Assembly (NCBI GenBank): GCA_046291875.1
Contig: JBKBSF010000007.1
Coordinates: 1 to 64,000 of the forward strand
DNA: 64,000 nt
Direction of reading: 5' to 3'
Source of the DNA: SKVR01 sp046291875
GTDB lineage: Bacteria > Bacteroidota > Bacteroidia > Bacteroidales > UBA7960
The position numbers were made by a program, and so were the translations under genes. Below the pieces are notes generated by a model that did not search any database, was not told the origin of the DNA, and was given only the letters and a program-made list of their open reading frames with translations. Of this stretch, positions 10,274 to 19,585 are shown one piece after another (positions within the stretch are counted from its first letter, which is position 1; every line of letters starts with the position of its first letter).

Positions 10274-12208
10274 ATGGAAAAAAAAGCCAGTACAAAAAAG
10301 CAAGAGTCTCCCCCCAAACCCAGCAAACAGGTTTTGCACACCCGCATCATCGACGATGTGTTTACCGATGCAGTGGAAACCCTCAAGCCACGCTTCCAGG
10401 TAAACATTGATGCCTACGTGGAACGGCTATGGGAAGCCAGCCCGGCTTTGTTCCAAATCCTTAAAAACAGCGAAAACCTTGATCAGGCCAGGGAGCAGTT
10501 TTACCAATATTTGGAGAAAGCCGAAAGAAAGATCTTTGAAGTTGACAATGATTTGCACATACTGGAAAAATCTACCGTACGCGAAGCCATCAGGGTTATG
10601 AAAAGCATCATTGGCCCGGTAAATGAATACCGCACCAACTTTTCGGCGCTGGATCTGCTCATGCAGCTCGCACGCGGCCGGCAGGAAAGCCTGCGGGAAA
10701 AAGTATCACCCGGTTTCATCATGGAGTTTATTAATCTTTTCAGAGGCCTCGAAGGGCGATCCAACATTTATTTCGAAAGCAAACAAGCCAAAAAGGGCAT
10801 TCCGGATTTCCTTCAGCTTTCAGGAAGAGCTGCATCTGAAGCCCGCACCAATATCCTCAATGAGTTGTCGTCGAACATGAAGAAATACCTGCGGAAATAT
10901 CCCAGCGGATTGGAAGAAGAGGTAGTACACTGGCGCAAAGCCAACAAAAAACGTATCCTTAAATACTTTAATGCACAGGAAAAAGATTGGGATGACTACC
11001 AATGGCACCTCAAACACGTAATCAAAGATGCGGCACCTCTTAAGGAACTCATTGAGCTTACAGAAGAACAGCGCGATGCAATAGACCGTGCCACCCAAAA
11101 CAAAATCCCCTTTGGCATTACCCCATATTACCTGAGCCTGATGGACACCAAGCTAAACATTGGCTACGACCATGCCATAAGGGCACAGGTTATACCTCCT
11201 CCGGATTATGTAGATGCGCTTATTGAGAGCAAGGAAAACCGAGGCATGCAATTCGACTTCATGGGAGAGCACGACACCTCCCCTACCGACCTGATGACCC
11301 GCAGATATCCTGGCATTGCCATCTTAAAACCCTACAATACCTGTGCGCAGATCTGTGTTTATTGCCAACGCAACTGGGAAATTGATGAGGTACTCGACCC
11401 CAAAGCCATGGCCCGTAAAGAAGAATTGCGCAACGCTTTGCAATGGCTCGACGACAATCCGGCTGTAGGTGATGTGCTCATAACAGGTGGCGACCCCTGC
11501 GCAATGAACACGCAAACCATGAAACAGATATTGGAACAGGTGTGCGAAAAAAAACAAGTGTACCGGATACGACTGGGATCGCGAACCCCTGTGGTGTTGC
11601 CCCAAAGATGGAACCAGGAGTTTGTTGACATGGTTGCTTCATTCCAGATTCCAGGCAAACGACAAATCAGCATCATTACACATTTTGAACACAGCTATGA
11701 GGTAACCCCCGAAGCCATGGAGGCAGTACAACGAATCCGAAAAGCCGGCATGATGGTTTACAACCAGGAGGTGTTTACAGTTGAGAATTCAAGAAGGTTT
11801 GAATCTGTAAAGCTCAGACTCGACCTCAAGTCCATTGGTGTTGATCCCTATTACACCTTTAACATGAAAGGTAAGGAAGAAACGCGCAGGTATATGGTAC
11901 CTATAGCCCGCATTTTACAGGAGCGAAAAGAGGAAGCACGGCTGCTGCCAGGACTGGATCGCACAGATGAACCCGTTTTTAACGTACCTAAACTGGGGAA
12001 AAATCAACTCATGGCATGGCAGGACCACCGACTGGTAATGATATTGCCAACGGGTGCCCGGGTTTATGAATTCCATCCCTGGGAAAAAAACATCCAGCCT
12101 ATTCCTCCCTACAACTATGTGGATGTGCCTATATATGATTACCTGGAGGAACTGGCCACAAGGGGAGAAAATATAAGAGACTACCGCAATATCTGGTTTT
12201 ACTACTAG
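10274..12208 (+). CDS. KamA-family radical SAM 2,3-aminomutase (lysine- or glutamate-type)
   Basis: 644 residues. The radical SAM cluster motif C-x3-C-x2-C is Cys357, Cys361, Cys364 (CAQICVYC), followed by ITGGDP. Classical lysine 2,3-aminomutase is ~416 residues, so this has an N-terminal helical extension of ~230 residues. The PLP-lysine region reads FNVPKLGKN where the lysine enzyme has DAPGGGGK; Lys576 is the likely Schiff-base residue. The Asp that binds the lysine epsilon-amine just before this motif is Asn570 here, and a Lys-rich FNMKGK (530-534) lies where the second Asp is expected. From memory of the literature, Lys and Asn at these positions characterise glutamate 2,3-aminomutase, so glutamate or another amino acid is possible. 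No kamDE, kdd or ablB neighbour is present. Confidence 0.82.
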   Translation: MEKKASTKKQESPPKPSKQVLHTRIIDDVFTDAVETLKPRFQVNIDAYVERLWEASPALFQILKNSENLDQAREQFYQYLEKAERKIFEVDNDLHILEKSTVREAIRVMKSIIGPVNEYRTNFSALDLLMQLARGRQESLREKVSPGFIMEFINLFRGLEGRSNIYFESKQAKKGIPDFLQLSGRAASEARTNILNELSSNMKKYLRKYPSGLEEEVVHWRKANKKRILKYFNAQEKDWDDYQWHLKHVIKDAAPLKELIELTEEQRDAIDRATQNKIPFGITPYYLSLMDTKLNIGYDHAIRAQVIPPPDYVDALIESKENRGMQFDFMGEHDTSPTDLMTRRYPGIAILKPYNTCAQICVYCQRNWEIDEVLDPKAMARKEELRNALQWLDDNPAVGDVLITGGDPCAMNTQTMKQILEQVCEKKQVYRIRLGSRTPVVLPQRWNQEFVDMVASFQIPGKRQISIITHFEHSYEVTPEAMEAVQRIRKAGMMVYNQEVFTVENSRRFESVKLRLDLKSIGVDPYYTFNMKGKEETRRYMVPIARILQERKEEARLLPGLDRTDEPVFNVPKLGKNQLMAWQDHRLVMILPTGARVYEFHPWEKNIQPIPPYNYVDVPIYDYLEELATRGENIRDYRNIWFYY

Positions 12209-12231
12209 CCTTTGAGCTGGCAAGACAATGA

Positions 12232-13059
12232 TCATGCGTTTCCGTTCAGTCCGAACAGTTCACGGATGGTGTCTACTACACCATTGTTATTGTTATCATG
12301 CCGGGTGGTGAAACGTGAAATCTCAAGTATCTTCGGGTGGGCATTCTTCATGGCATAGCTATACCAACCCGACCCCATCATGTCAAGATCATTGAGATAA
12401 TCGCCAAAGATCAGGGTCTGGTCCCAACCTACAGAAAAAATTTTCTGTACACGTTCTATGGCTGTGCCTTTACTGGCCGTCCGTCCGGTAACATCCAGCC
12501 AAACATCGCCTGCTACAGCTACTTTGTAATCCGGCTCGAATGCTTTAAAGTGGGTGTAGGAATTGGTTTCGGCATTTTTGTGATCCCACAAAGTAACTTT
12601 CAGGATGGAATCATCCACCTGGCACAGATCGTCAACCCGTTGCAACCGCTTATAGTATTGTGATGCATCCTTTACAAAAGGGGCATAATCACTTTCTATA
12701 TAGGCAGATTGCTTGCCGCATAAAATTATATCTGCATCCCTTACCTCCCGTCCTCTCCTGACAAAATTACGGGCCGATTCAACATCCAGGTCATTTACAA
12801 AAAGATCTTCACCCCGGTAGCGAACGAAGGTACCATTCTCTGCAAGAAAAATGATTTTATCCTTTACACGTTCAAATTGCTCTTCCAGCTTATAGTATTG
12901 CCGGCCACTGGCGGCAATAAACAAAACTCCCTGATCGGTGAGCAGGTCAAAGATCTCCCAGAAAGAAGGATCAATCCTTTTATCATCTGTTAGTAAGGTT
13001 CCATCCAGATCGGTGGCTATAAGTTTAATTGAGTTCGAAGGATTTGAGTTGTTCAACAT
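12232..13059 (-). CDS. HAD-superfamily Cof-type phosphatase
   Basis: 275 residues from ATG 13059; a TTG at 13086 in the same frame is a weaker choice. Motif I is ATDLDGTLLTDD near the N terminus. Motif II/III features are AASGRQYYK and a Lys in TASKGTAI, and motif IV is GDYLNDLDMM. The C2-type cap between them makes it a Cof/YbiV-like sugar-phosphate or phosphorylated-metabolite hydrolase. It is convergent with the aminomutase gene with 23 bp between the stops. The substrate cannot be read from sequence. Confidence 0.88.
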   Translation of the reverse strand: MLNNSNPSNSIKLIATDLDGTLLTDDKRIDPSFWEIFDLLTDQGVLFIAASGRQYYKLEEQFERVKDKIIFLAENGTFVRYRGEDLFVNDLDVESARNFVRRGREVRDADIILCGKQSAYIESDYAPFVKDASQYYKRLQRVDDLCQVDDSILKVTLWDHKNAETNSYTHFKAFEPDYKVAVAGDVWLDVTGRTASKGTAIERVQKIFSVGWDQTLIFGDYLNDLDMMGSGWYSYAMKNAHPKILEISRFTTRHDNNNNGVVDTIRELFGLNGNA

Positions 13060-13384
13060 ACGAAGTTTTGCAGATTTGCTATTCAATTAACAAAAAAAAT
13101 GCTCTGTAGTTTTAATTATCAAAGCGTTAGCGCCAACCCTTGCACCAACATATAATCCTGATGGTTTTCCAGAACAATGAGCCTTTCAAGGGGCACAAAG
13201 GTACAACACAACACAGGATAAACATTGGTTAAATTATTGTAAAGCCCGTGCTAGCAGAGCTACCTGAGTTAAATAATTAACATCATTTCGGTTTTGTGTA
13301 TTTTTTTTCACAAACAACCCTTTTTTGCTGACAAAAATTATGTAGGTTTGCTTAAAGCAAAAAACAAAACCAAATCAAACCGAA
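13060..13384. promoter_or_regulatory. Intergenic region with divergent promoter-like elements
   Basis: 325 bp with no gene seen. The minus strand carries a perfect TACCTTTG -7 element (plus-strand 13196-13203) pointing at the HAD gene. The plus strand carries TAGGTTTG at 13343-13350, 35 bp before the saccharopine-pathway gene, with a TTTG at 13324-13327; its 15-nt spacing is shorter than usual. The region is AT-rich next to the plus-strand start. Confidence 0.4.
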
Positions 13385-14701
13385 ATGAGCGTTACAATTG
13401 GTATCCGCCATGAGGACAAATACGTTACGGAAAAACGCACTCCATTAACTCCTCAACATATTGAAAAACTAATCCAGAGGTATGGATTATCATTTGCCGT
13501 AGAAAGTTCCTCCAGCAGAATTTTCGCGGATGAAGAGTACCGGAATGTGGGTGCAAAGATTACCGCCAATCTTACCTCCTGCCCGGTTATTATGGGGGTA
13601 AAAGAAATCCCCGCATCCTATTTTGAAGAAGGAAAAACCTACATATTTTTCTCACATGTCATTAAGGGTCAGTCCTACAATATGCCCACGCTGAAACAAA
13701 TGATGCAAATGGGATGTAACCTGATTGATTATGAAAGAGTAATAGATGAACAGGGGCGCAGGTTGATCTTTTTTGGAAGATATGCCGGACTTGCAGGCAT
13801 GATCAACTCCCTTTGGAGTCTTGGCGAAAGGCTGAAAGTAATGGGATATACTGACAATCCGTTTTTGCAGATCAGGCAGGCATATCGCTACAACTCTCTG
13901 GCTGAGGCCAGAAAAGACATTTCCGAAGCAGGCATAAAGATCTCCGAAAAAGGCCTCCCTACAGAGCTGCTACCTCTCACCATTGGCTTTACAGGCTATG
14001 GCAATGTATCCAATGGTGCTCAGGAGATCGCCTCGCTGCTTCCCATAATGGAGATAAATCCCGAACAGCTTGCAGAACTGGCTCATCGCAGCCATTTGCC
14101 CAACAATATTATCTACAAGGTTGTATTCCGCGAAGAACATATCAGCAAACCTATTGATAGTAATACACCCTTCGATTTACAGGACTATTACCAGAACCCC
14201 GAAAAGTACGAAAACAATTTTGAGCAATATCTGCCTCACCTGACAGTGCTTATGAATTGTATGTATTGGGATGATCGTTACCCCCGGATTTTTACCAGGG
14301 CATTTGCTCAGAAGCTTTTCGCACAGGGGGAGCCCAAAATAAAGGTTGTGGGGGATGTAACATGCGATCCTGAAGGATCCATAGAATTTACCCACAAAGG
14401 AACTCAAATAGATGATCCGGTATTCGTTTACAATCCGGCTTCAGGTAATCCCACCATGGGTTTCAAGGGCAACGGCATTCTGGTAATGGCCGTGGATATT
14501 CTCCCCAGCGAGTTGCCGCGCGACTCCTCCAAAGCTTTTGGCGATGCATTGCTGAATTATATTAAACCCATTGCCGAAGCCGACTTCAATGCATCTTTTG
14601 AAGAACTTGCACTGCCAGCCCCCATCAAAAAAGCGTTGATACTGCATAAAGGAAAACTTACTCCAGACTATACATACCTCAACAACTATATTCCCCAATA
14701 A
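13385..14701 (+). CDS. Lysine-ketoglutarate reductase-type protein (AlaDH/PNT-like N-terminal fold), saccharopine pathway
   Basis: 438 residues. The N terminus, IGIRHEDKYVTEKRTPLTP, is the conserved start of the alanine dehydrogenase/PNT-like domain found in the LKR half of eukaryotic lysine-degrading LKR/SDH. Later come GRYAGLAGMINSLWSLG and a nucleotide-binding-like GFTGYGNVSNGAQEIA. Known: LKR joins lysine and 2-oxoglutarate to form saccharopine using NADPH. The next gene, 16 bp downstream, encodes the matching saccharopine dehydrogenase, so the bifunctional eukaryotic enzyme is here split into two co-transcribed genes. Degradation is the usual direction for this type, but direction is inferred. 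Confidence 0.85.
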   Translation: MSVTIGIRHEDKYVTEKRTPLTPQHIEKLIQRYGLSFAVESSSSRIFADEEYRNVGAKITANLTSCPVIMGVKEIPASYFEEGKTYIFFSHVIKGQSYNMPTLKQMMQMGCNLIDYERVIDEQGRRLIFFGRYAGLAGMINSLWSLGERLKVMGYTDNPFLQIRQAYRYNSLAEARKDISEAGIKISEKGLPTELLPLTIGFTGYGNVSNGAQEIASLLPIMEINPEQLAELAHRSHLPNNIIYKVVFREEHISKPIDSNTPFDLQDYYQNPEKYENNFEQYLPHLTVLMNCMYWDDRYPRIFTRAFAQKLFAQGEPKIKVVGDVTCDPEGSIEFTHKGTQIDDPVFVYNPASGNPTMGFKGNGILVMAVDILPSELPRDSSKAFGDALLNYIKPIAEADFNASFEELALPAPIKKALILHKGKLTPDYTYLNNYIPQ

Positions 14702-14717
14702 CAAAAAACCCGGTAAT

Positions 14718-16055
14718 ATGCAAAAAGTACTGATCCTGGGTGCCGGAATGGTGGTAAAACCCATTGTCACCTACCTTCTCGAAAAGAAATATCAGGTTAC
14801 TGTAGCCACCCGAACCCGCTCCAAAGCCGAAGATATGATTGCAGGCCATAAAAACGGTAAGGCAGTTGCCTGGACTGTGGATCAACCCGATGAACTGGAG
14901 CAAATGATCCGGGAGCACGATCTCACTGTAAGCCTTCTGCCATGGGTACATCATATAATGGTGGCCAGGCAATGTATTGCCTATAAAAAGAATATGATTA
15001 CCACCTCTTATGTTAAGCCCGAAATGAAGGCATTGCATGAACAAGCCGTTGATGCAGGTATCATTATCCTCAACGAATTGGGACTTGACCCCGGCATCGA
15101 CCATATGGGAGCCATGCGCATAATCGACCATGTGCATCAAAAGGGAGGAAAGATTGAAGAATTCTATTCCATATGTGGTGCTTTGCCTGCACCTGAAGTT
15201 GCAAACAATCCCTTCCGCTATAAGTTTTCATGGAGCCCCAAGGGGGTGGTAATGGCCGGAAATAATGATGGTAAATACCTGCGGTATGGAAAAATTGTGG
15301 AAGTCCCCACTGAAGATCTTTTTAAGAATCCGCTGAGAGTTGATTTCCCTGATGTAGGCAAACTGGAGGTATATCCTAACCGCGACAGCCTCCCTTACAT
15401 TGAGCTCTATGGGATACCCGAAACACAAACCATGATGCGGGGCACTTTCCGACATCCGGGTTGGTGCGAAAGTATAGATGCCATGAAGGCCCTCAATCTG
15501 ATCACTTCTGACACCTATGATTTTACAGGGAGAACATATGCGGATATGGTGGCCATGCTTATAGGAGAAACCCATAGCGAAAACATCCGACAGAAAGCAG
15601 CAGCTTTTCTTAAAATGGATCCCCATGCCTATGCTCTGGATGCCATTCAGTGGCTTGGACTGTTTGAGCCCAGACCCATGGACAGGCAGCTCGACACCCC
15701 TTTTGAAATTACTTCAGATCTGATGATCGAAAAAATGAAATTGGGCAAAACCGAGCGCGACATGGTTGCCATGCAGCATATTTTCCTGGTAAGCTACCCT
15801 GATGGCAGCAAAGAAGTGATCAAATCTTCCATGCTGGATTTCGGTACCATGGCAACTGACACTGCAGTGGCCCGTACAGTAGCCTTGCCCGCTGCCGTAG
15901 GTGTGGAGATGATTCTGAAAGGCGAAATCCAGGAAAAAGGGGTACACATACCGGTGATAACGGGTATTTACAACCCGATCCTGGATAAACTGGAAGAAAT
16001 GGATATCAAAATGGTGGAAGAATTCGGACTGCCTGAAAGTGAAAATATAAGGTAA
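14718..16055 (+). CDS. Saccharopine dehydrogenase (glutamate-forming type)
   Basis: 445 residues. A Rossmann start VLILGAGMVVKPIVTYLLE opens the protein, followed by SLLPWVHHIMVARQCI, the TSYVKPEM segment and LNELGLDPGIDHM, all typical of LYS9/SDH-type saccharopine dehydrogenases. Known reaction: saccharopine plus NAD(P)+ and water gives glutamate and 2-aminoadipate semialdehyde. It follows the LKR-type gene by 16 bp and shares its promoter. The end is 50 bp from the stop of the convergent kynureninase gene. Confidence 0.92.
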   Translation: MQKVLILGAGMVVKPIVTYLLEKKYQVTVATRTRSKAEDMIAGHKNGKAVAWTVDQPDELEQMIREHDLTVSLLPWVHHIMVARQCIAYKKNMITTSYVKPEMKALHEQAVDAGIIILNELGLDPGIDHMGAMRIIDHVHQKGGKIEEFYSICGALPAPEVANNPFRYKFSWSPKGVVMAGNNDGKYLRYGKIVEVPTEDLFKNPLRVDFPDVGKLEVYPNRDSLPYIELYGIPETQTMMRGTFRHPGWCESIDAMKALNLITSDTYDFTGRTYADMVAMLIGETHSENIRQKAAAFLKMDPHAYALDAIQWLGLFEPRPMDRQLDTPFEITSDLMIEKMKLGKTERDMVAMQHIFLVSYPDGSKEVIKSSMLDFGTMATDTAVARTVALPAAVGVEMILKGEIQEKGVHIPVITGIYNPILDKLEEMDIKMVEEFGLPESENIR

Positions 16056-16105
16056 CTCTTTCGAGATTTCCATGTTCTCATAATTGGAATTGAGTTCACT
16101 AAATG

Positions 16106-17389
16106 TCAGGTTACTGCATTCCTTTGAACAGGAAACTTTTCATACAACTGGTTTGCCACGATCAACTCCATCTGCACAACCGACTCGAGTATCTCCTCAA
16201 AAGTATTGTAGAGTGGAGCGATTCCAATCCGGATCACATCGGGATCGCGAAAATCGGGTATTACGGTTTTGGTTCCAACAGCCGGATCAATGAGTGCCTG
16301 ACAGATACGATAGGCTTCCGGATGACGCATAGCTACGTGTGAGCCTCTAAAACGATCCTGATCAGGCGAACCCAGCTCAAACCCGAGGTTTTTCAGATAC
16401 TTCTCAAACAACTCTATCAGATAACGGGTTTGTCTAAGGCTTTTTTCCCTGATCCTGTCCATCCCGGCTTCCCCCAAAATATCCAGCGAAGTATCCAATG
16501 CTGACAAGGATAAAACCGGCGGTGTGCCTGCCATAAACCTTTTTATTCCGGGAGCAGCATCGTATTGCAGCGAAAAATCGAAAGGCTTGTGTTGTCCAAA
16601 CCAACCCTGCACGGGAGAAAACAGTTTCTCCTGCAGATCCTTGCGAACGTACAAAAATGCAGGAGCGCCCGGGCCCCCATTGAGGTATTTGTAGGTGCAT
16701 CCCACCGCCAAATCGGCCTGGCATGCATTAAGGTCAACCGAAACAGCTCCTGTGGCATGGCTCAGATCCCACAATACCATTGCCCCCTTTTGATGGGCCA
16801 GTCGGGTAACGGCTTTCATGTCATACATGAAAGCACTTTTGAAAAGCACATACGAAAGGCTTAACAAGGCACAATCAGATCCCATACAACGTTCCAGCTC
16901 CTCCATGCTTACGGTTATACCATCTGCTGATTTTGCCAGGCGCAGGTTATGCTGACCTCCGAAGGCATCCTGAAGCCCCTGGAAAATATAAATATCTGAT
17001 GGGAAATTCAGTTCATCACTTACGATGGTTTTTTTCTCAGCCCGGTATCTGAGGGCAGCCCAGGCAAGTTTGAAAAGGTTAACCGAAGTACTGTCAGCAA
17101 CCACTACCTCGTCTTCCTGTGCTCCAATGAGGTGGGCAATTTTAGAAGCAATTTCAGAAGGACGGTTGTACCAGCCTTCATTCCAGCTCCTGATCTGACG
17201 TTGCCCCCATTCGTATTCCAGCACATGTTGTAAATGCAAGGGGGTTTTTGCAGGCATCAAACCCAGAGAGTTTCCATCAAGGTATACCAGGTTGGAGTCA
17301 GGGAGATAGAAACGCTGCCGAAAATCTTTCAGGTCATCATTCTCATCATAGGTAAGGGCTTGCACCCGGTCAAATTCATTCATGGTCAT
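16106..17389 (-). CDS. kynU: Kynureninase
   Basis: 427 residues, the usual family length. It is a PLP enzyme that cleaves kynurenine to anthranilate and alanine. Visible features are LDGNSLGLMP near the N terminus, WDLSHATGAV carrying the PLP-pyridine Asp region, and the Schiff-base lysine in VGCTYKYLNGGPGAPAF. The start ATG 17389 lies 14 bases inside the end of the upstream SGNH gene, so translation is probably coupled. No other kyn genes are in the window, so it may serve tryptophan salvage or NAD-precursor supply from kynurenine. Confidence 0.95.
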   Translation of the reverse strand: MTMNEFDRVQALTYDENDDLKDFRQRFYLPDSNLVYLDGNSLGLMPAKTPLHLQHVLEYEWGQRQIRSWNEGWYNRPSEIASKIAHLIGAQEDEVVVADSTSVNLFKLAWAALRYRAEKKTIVSDELNFPSDIYIFQGLQDAFGGQHNLRLAKSADGITVSMEELERCMGSDCALLSLSYVLFKSAFMYDMKAVTRLAHQKGAMVLWDLSHATGAVSVDLNACQADLAVGCTYKYLNGGPGAPAFLYVRKDLQEKLFSPVQGWFGQHKPFDFSLQYDAAPGIKRFMAGTPPVLSLSALDTSLDILGEAGMDRIREKSLRQTRYLIELFEKYLKNLGFELGSPDQDRFRGSHVAMRHPEAYRICQALIDPAVGTKTVIPDFRDPDVIRIGIAPLYNTFEEILESVVQMELIVANQLYEKFPVQRNAVT

Positions 17390-18110
17390 TCTGCTGGGTT
17401 AGTATTGGCAAAGCAATGGGAAAGATCTCTCTCATCCAAAGATGATACATCAGCCCTGATGGGTGCAATCCATCCAGTGCCAGCAGCTCAGGTTGCTGGT
17501 CTGCCCTGCGTGATATGGGGGTCACATCCACCCAGGCTACTCCCAATCTCAATGTTTCTTCTTTCTTTACAGCATTGTAGGCGTCAATTTCCCGGGCAAT
17601 CTGCTCTTTGTCGCGTCCCTGGGCAAAGGGTGTTACACCCCAGTCGGGAATAGAAATCACAACTACCCGGTCGGCATGATCGCCTGCCAGGCTTATGGCC
17701 CTTTGCAGTAAACCCACAAATTCACCTCTGAAATTTTCAGGGCTGCGCCCCCTGTACTGGTTATTTACACCAATAAGCAGACTTACCATATCGTAGGGAG
17801 GGAAAAACTCAGCAGCGTCCATGGCTCTGGAAAGTTCATCGGTAGTCCAGCCTGTGCGGGCCAGGATGGTAACTGCCCCCAGGCCAATACCAGCCTTCTG
17901 AAGGCTGTCTTTCAGCTGTTCGGAATATCTTTCAGCGGGTGAAACCCCCTCTCCTATGGTATAGGAATCGCCCAATGCCAGGTAGGTCAAAGGCAACACC
18001 GGGGGGTTGGGTTGTTCTTGCATATCTTCATGGGGTTTTGGTAATTCTTCCGACTGGCAGCCAAATGTAAGAACAAATAACAAAAGCAATGTAATTGAAA
18101 ACCGGTTCAT
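17376..18110 (-). CDS. SGNH/GDSL-family hydrolase, predicted lipoprotein
   Basis: 244 residues. A lipoprotein signal ends in LTFGC (Cys18), so the protein should sit on the periplasmic or outer face of a membrane. SGNH blocks are visible: GDSYTIGEG with the nucleophilic Ser, GVNNQYRGRS with the block III Asn, and LDGLHPS with the catalytic Asp and His. Such enzymes are esterases, lipases or carbohydrate deacetylases; the substrate is unknown. It overlaps kynU by 14 bp. Confidence 0.9.
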   Translation of the reverse strand: MNRFSITLLLLFVLTFGCQSEELPKPHEDMQEQPNPPVLPLTYLALGDSYTIGEGVSPAERYSEQLKDSLQKAGIGLGAVTILARTGWTTDELSRAMDAAEFFPPYDMVSLLIGVNNQYRGRSPENFRGEFVGLLQRAISLAGDHADRVVVISIPDWGVTPFAQGRDKEQIAREIDAYNAVKKEETLRLGVAWVDVTPISRRADQQPELLALDGLHPSGLMYHLWMREIFPIALPILTQQNDHE

Positions 18111-18242
18111 GGGAATATTTTTTTGATCAAAACGTACTCAACAACTACTCTTAGCTCCATTAACTCTTTCTGTAACAAAAGTTTCAAACAAATAAACTTC
18201 ACCCATTGTTTCATAAAAGCAAACACAAAAGATTTAACAGAC

Positions 18243-19478
18243 ATGACAAACAACAGAATTTCACATTTCTCAATCACAACAAGCCTGATGCTGGCTTTTT
18301 TGCTTATTGCACCAGCTGCAGAAGCACAACGAGAACCAAGGGTTGTATCGAGGGTAATAGAAAATGAGGTAAACAGCGAGGTATTGCGTTTCCGTATCGT
18401 TCAGTTGGTAGAAGGGTTGGAGCACCCCTGGGCTTTGGGATGGCTGCCCGATGGCCGTATGGTGGTTACCGAACGGCCAGGCAGATTGCTTCTGATTGAC
18501 GGTAACAGGATTAACCGTTTAGAGGGGTTACCTCCCATTCATTATCAGCAGGATCAGCGTACCGCACCCCAGGGAGGCAGCCAGGCCGGACTGCTGGATC
18601 TGGTAGTGCACCCTGATTATGCCACCAATGGCTGGATCTATTTTACCTATTCCAGCCCTGGCGATGCCGATGGAGTTGCAGGAGTAAGACATGCTACCGG
18701 CACAGCACTGGCTAGGGCCCGGATAAGCCAGGATGGCACACGGCTCGAAAACATGGAAGTACTCTACACCATGATGCCCCGCACCCAACCGGGCCGGCAT
18801 TATGGCTCGAGGATTGTTTTCCCGGGCGATGGCACCGTTATCTTTTCCATTGGCGACAGAGGGATGCGCTATCCGTCGCAAGACCTTACCCACCCTGCCG
18901 GTTCAATGATACGACTGCTGGAAGATGGGGGAGCTGCACCAGACAACCCCTTTGTGGGTATGGCACCGGGCAACCTTCGCCCTGAGATCTTTTCCTATGG
19001 CCACCGCAACAACCAGGGGCTTGCCATTAACCCCGTAAACGGAGAGATATGGACCACCGAGCATGGCCCTCGTGGTGGCGATCTGCTCCACCGTGTTCAA
19101 AAAGGGCACAACTATGGGTGGCCCCAGGTGGCTTATGGGGTTGAATACACTACAGGAGAAAAAATTGGCATAGGCCGCCAGGCACCTGGCGTTACTCCTC
19201 CGGTTTACATCTGGGAAGAATCCATGGCACCCTCAGGATTGGCATTCTATTTTGGTGAACCCTTTGCCCAATGGCAGGGCAATTTGCTGGCGGGCTCCCT
19301 GCTACGTCAGGAGTTTTATCGAATGGTGATACACCAGGGCCAGGTTACCCATGTAGAAACGCTGCTTACCGGTAAAATCGGCAGGATAAGAGATATCCGC
19401 ACAGGACCCGATGGACTGATCTATTTTGCCACCGATGAAGGTCAGGGTGGCATTTACAGGATCGAACCCGTTCGCTGA
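18243..19478 (+). CDS. PQQ-dependent sugar dehydrogenase (soluble glucose/sorbosone dehydrogenase family)
   Basis: 411 residues from ATG 18243, chosen because it gives a signal peptide ending APAAEAQ; the frame is open further upstream without a signal. Beta-propeller motifs of the family are seen: LEHPWALGWLPDGRMVVTER, HYGSRIVFPGDGTVIFSIGD, FSYGHRNNQGLAINP and WTTEHGPRGGD. Known: periplasmic oxidation of aldoses using PQQ. No PQQ synthesis genes are in the window, so the cofactor would come from elsewhere or from outside the cell. Confidence 0.92.
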   Translation: MTNNRISHFSITTSLMLAFLLIAPAAEAQREPRVVSRVIENEVNSEVLRFRIVQLVEGLEHPWALGWLPDGRMVVTERPGRLLLIDGNRINRLEGLPPIHYQQDQRTAPQGGSQAGLLDLVVHPDYATNGWIYFTYSSPGDADGVAGVRHATGTALARARISQDGTRLENMEVLYTMMPRTQPGRHYGSRIVFPGDGTVIFSIGDRGMRYPSQDLTHPAGSMIRLLEDGGAAPDNPFVGMAPGNLRPEIFSYGHRNNQGLAINPVNGEIWTTEHGPRGGDLLHRVQKGHNYGWPQVAYGVEYTTGEKIGIGRQAPGVTPPVYIWEESMAPSGLAFYFGEPFAQWQGNLLAGSLLRQEFYRMVIHQGQVTHVETLLTGKIGRIRDIRTGPDGLIYFATDEGQGGIYRIEPVR

Positions 19479-19585
19479 CAGGCTGATTGATATTTTAAGC
19501 TTTTCCTGTAACAAATAAAAGACTTTTGCCGTCTTATCTGTGTTTTTGATACAACATCGGGAATAACCACACAAACCCCATATCC

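Noticed and set aside
9736..10407. 223-codon minus-strand frame across the PorP/SprF end and the aminomutase start
   Set aside because: Crosses a terminator and two well-supported genes; no similarity seen.
16106..18110. kynU and SGNH overlap as a fusion protein
   Set aside because: They are in different frames, each with its own start and stop; the 14-bp overlap indicates coupling only.
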